Shown here piece after piece: positions 63,477 through 64,000 of a stretch of 64,000 nt of DNA. The notes under the pieces are model-generated. The model worked only from the letters and a program-made list of their open reading frames with translations. It was not told where the DNA came from and did no database searches. A program made the translations under genes and the position numbers. How positions within the stretch are numbered: position 1 is the first letter of the stretch; every line of letters begins with the position of its first letter. Origin of the DNA: Marinitoga aeolica (lineage in GTDB: Bacteria > Thermotogota > Thermotogae > Petrotogales > Petrotogaceae). Location of the stretch: positions 186,001-250,000 of the forward strand of contig NZ_CP069362.1 in the NCBI RefSeq assembly GCF_029910535.1. The letters run 5' to 3'.

Positions 63477-63498
63477 TTCAAATTATTACTAGACATTT
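63477..63498 (-). promoter_or_regulatory. Shared box (ATGTCTAGTAATAATTTG) upstream of the CARF-kinase operon
   Basis: Copy of the conserved box, overlapping the cas2 TAA by two bases and 23 bp before the CARF gene ATG. No terminator separates it from cas2, so read-through from cas1-cas2 is also possible. Confidence 0.65.
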
Positions 63499-63772
63499 AT
63501 TTAATTATTAATCCTTCAAATTTTGTTTTTACTACTCCAAAATCAAGTCTTATAAAGTTTTCTTTTGAATTGAATATATAAAATATAATATTATCTTCTT
63601 CTTTCTTTATAATTTTGTATAAATCCCTTTTTAATTTTTTGAAATTACCCTGAGTTATATATCCTTCAAATGTTGAATTTTGCTGCCAAATTAAATATTT
63701 TTTCATAATTTTATGTATTTTACCTACTCTTTCTTCGTTAACATCATATACACTTATTAAATACATACTCAT
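63497..63772 (-). CDS. cas2: CRISPR adaptation protein Cas2
   Basis: A 91-aa protein with the ferredoxin-like Cas2 fold: MYLISVYDVNEERVGKIHKI with the conserved Asp after the first strand, KYLIWQQNSTFEGYITQGNF and IIFYIFNSKENFIRLDFGV. It forms the bridge of the Cas1-Cas2 integrase. The ATG overlaps the cas1 stop by four bases. Confidence 0.95.
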   Translation of the reverse strand: MSMYLISVYDVNEERVGKIHKIMKKYLIWQQNSTFEGYITQGNFKKLKRDLYKIIKKEEDNIIFYIFNSKENFIRLDFGVVKTKFEGLIIK

Positions 63773-64000
63773 AATTTATATGGTTTATATTCCTCCTCTC
63801 CTTTTAAATGTTTTATTAGTTTATAACATTCATATCTAATTAAATTTTTGTATGATATTTTTTGATCTTTATATAATGTAATTTTTGTTTCTAATCTTTT
63901 TTCTATTTCTTCTATTAATTTAATTTGACCAGTTTTTGATAAATAAACACCTTCATTTACTGGAGTAAAATCTTCATCTTTTTTTATTATATTTTTATTT
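63769..64000 (-). CDS. cas1: CRISPR integrase Cas1, C-terminal part (cut by window edge)
   Basis: The last ~76 residues read through TPVNEGVYLSKTGQIKLIEE, KISYKNLIRYECYKLIKHL and end EEYKPYKL. This is the Cas1 C-terminus. The stop overlaps the cas2 ATG. Marinitoga Cas1 proteins are known to occur as fusions with reverse transcriptase and Cas6; the upstream part is outside the window, so this cannot be decided here. Confidence 0.9.
   Translation of the reverse strand, partial: NKNIIKKDEDFTPVNEGVYLSKTGQIKLIEEIEKRLETKITLYKDQKISYKNLIRYECYKLIKHLKGEEEYKPYKL

Noticed and set aside
44809-63498. Shared box as a sigma-54 -24/-12 promoter
   Set aside because: TGTC and TTG are spaced three bases too far apart and the GG and GC dinucleotides of TGGCAC-N5-TTGC are absent.
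1-64000. tRNA, rRNA or prophage structural genes
   Set aside because: No cloverleaf, rRNA segment, capsid, terminase or integrase sequence was recognised on either strand.

Overview
The window is very AT-rich and bacterial. A coiled-coil outer-membrane anchor of the Omp-alpha type, PEGA-repeat surface proteins, frequent TTG/GTG starts behind GGAGG or GGGGG ribosome sites, and a Cmr-type CRISPR locus all suggest Thermotogota, most likely a Marinitoga/Petrotoga relative. This is inferred from gene content; no rRNA or tRNA gene is visible.

1-11.4 kb is chromosomal core: the start of an alpha-glucan phosphorylase, a 23S rRNA uracil methyltransferase, a membrane protein, a MarR regulator, a PEGA protein, an Omp-alpha-like protein, two patatin-like proteins (one degenerate), an OstA-like protein, seryl-tRNA synthetase, an RsmE-type methyltransferase and a small conserved protein.

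11.4-24.4 kb is the most unusual part. A DUF2828/Ro60-like protein with a vWA domain is followed by a non-coding stretch with two 155-bp-spaced hairpin repeats. Next comes a minus-strand operon encoding a CARF protein, a single-chain beta-beta' fused RNA polymerase (1356 aa, catalytic NADFDGD present), an unknown 261-aa protein and a sigma-54-activator-like AAA+ ATPase without a DNA-binding domain. The parts resemble an RtcR / Ro60 / Y-RNA RNA-repair locus, but with CARF and AAA+ split and a private RNA polymerase added. Divergent from it is a RelE-like/UvrD-like helicase fusion with a coiled-coil partner.

24.4-48.8 kb holds two CRISPR arrays (34 and 51 repeats) whose 30-nt repeats differ by one base and whose roughly 300-bp leaders are nearly identical. 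Both are transcribed on the minus strand. Between them sit a MoxR ATPase operon with four large unrecognised proteins and a 2853-aa membrane-anchored repeat protein, plus a short primase-polymerase gene with a small membrane-protein gene.

48.8-64 kb is a type III-B locus: a complete cmr1-6 operon (Cmr2 with GGDD cyclase motif and HD), then a signalling set (pseudokinase, FHA-PIN RNase, vWA, coiled-coil membrane protein, small membrane protein, zinc-ribbon FHA, PP2C phosphatase, Ser/Thr kinase, stand-alone CARF protein), then cas2 and the end of cas1. Five transcription units carry the same roughly 23-bp box (core ATGTCTANTANTAAYTTG) just before the ribosome site, and a sixth copy precedes a gene-less stretch. 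One copy precedes the primase-polymerase unit 14 kb away, so the modules look co-regulated.

Working model (inference): Cmr2 makes cyclic oligoadenylate on target RNA recognition; one CARF protein couples it to the dedicated RNA polymerase/AAA+ unit, the other to the kinase-phosphatase-FHA-PIN cascade.
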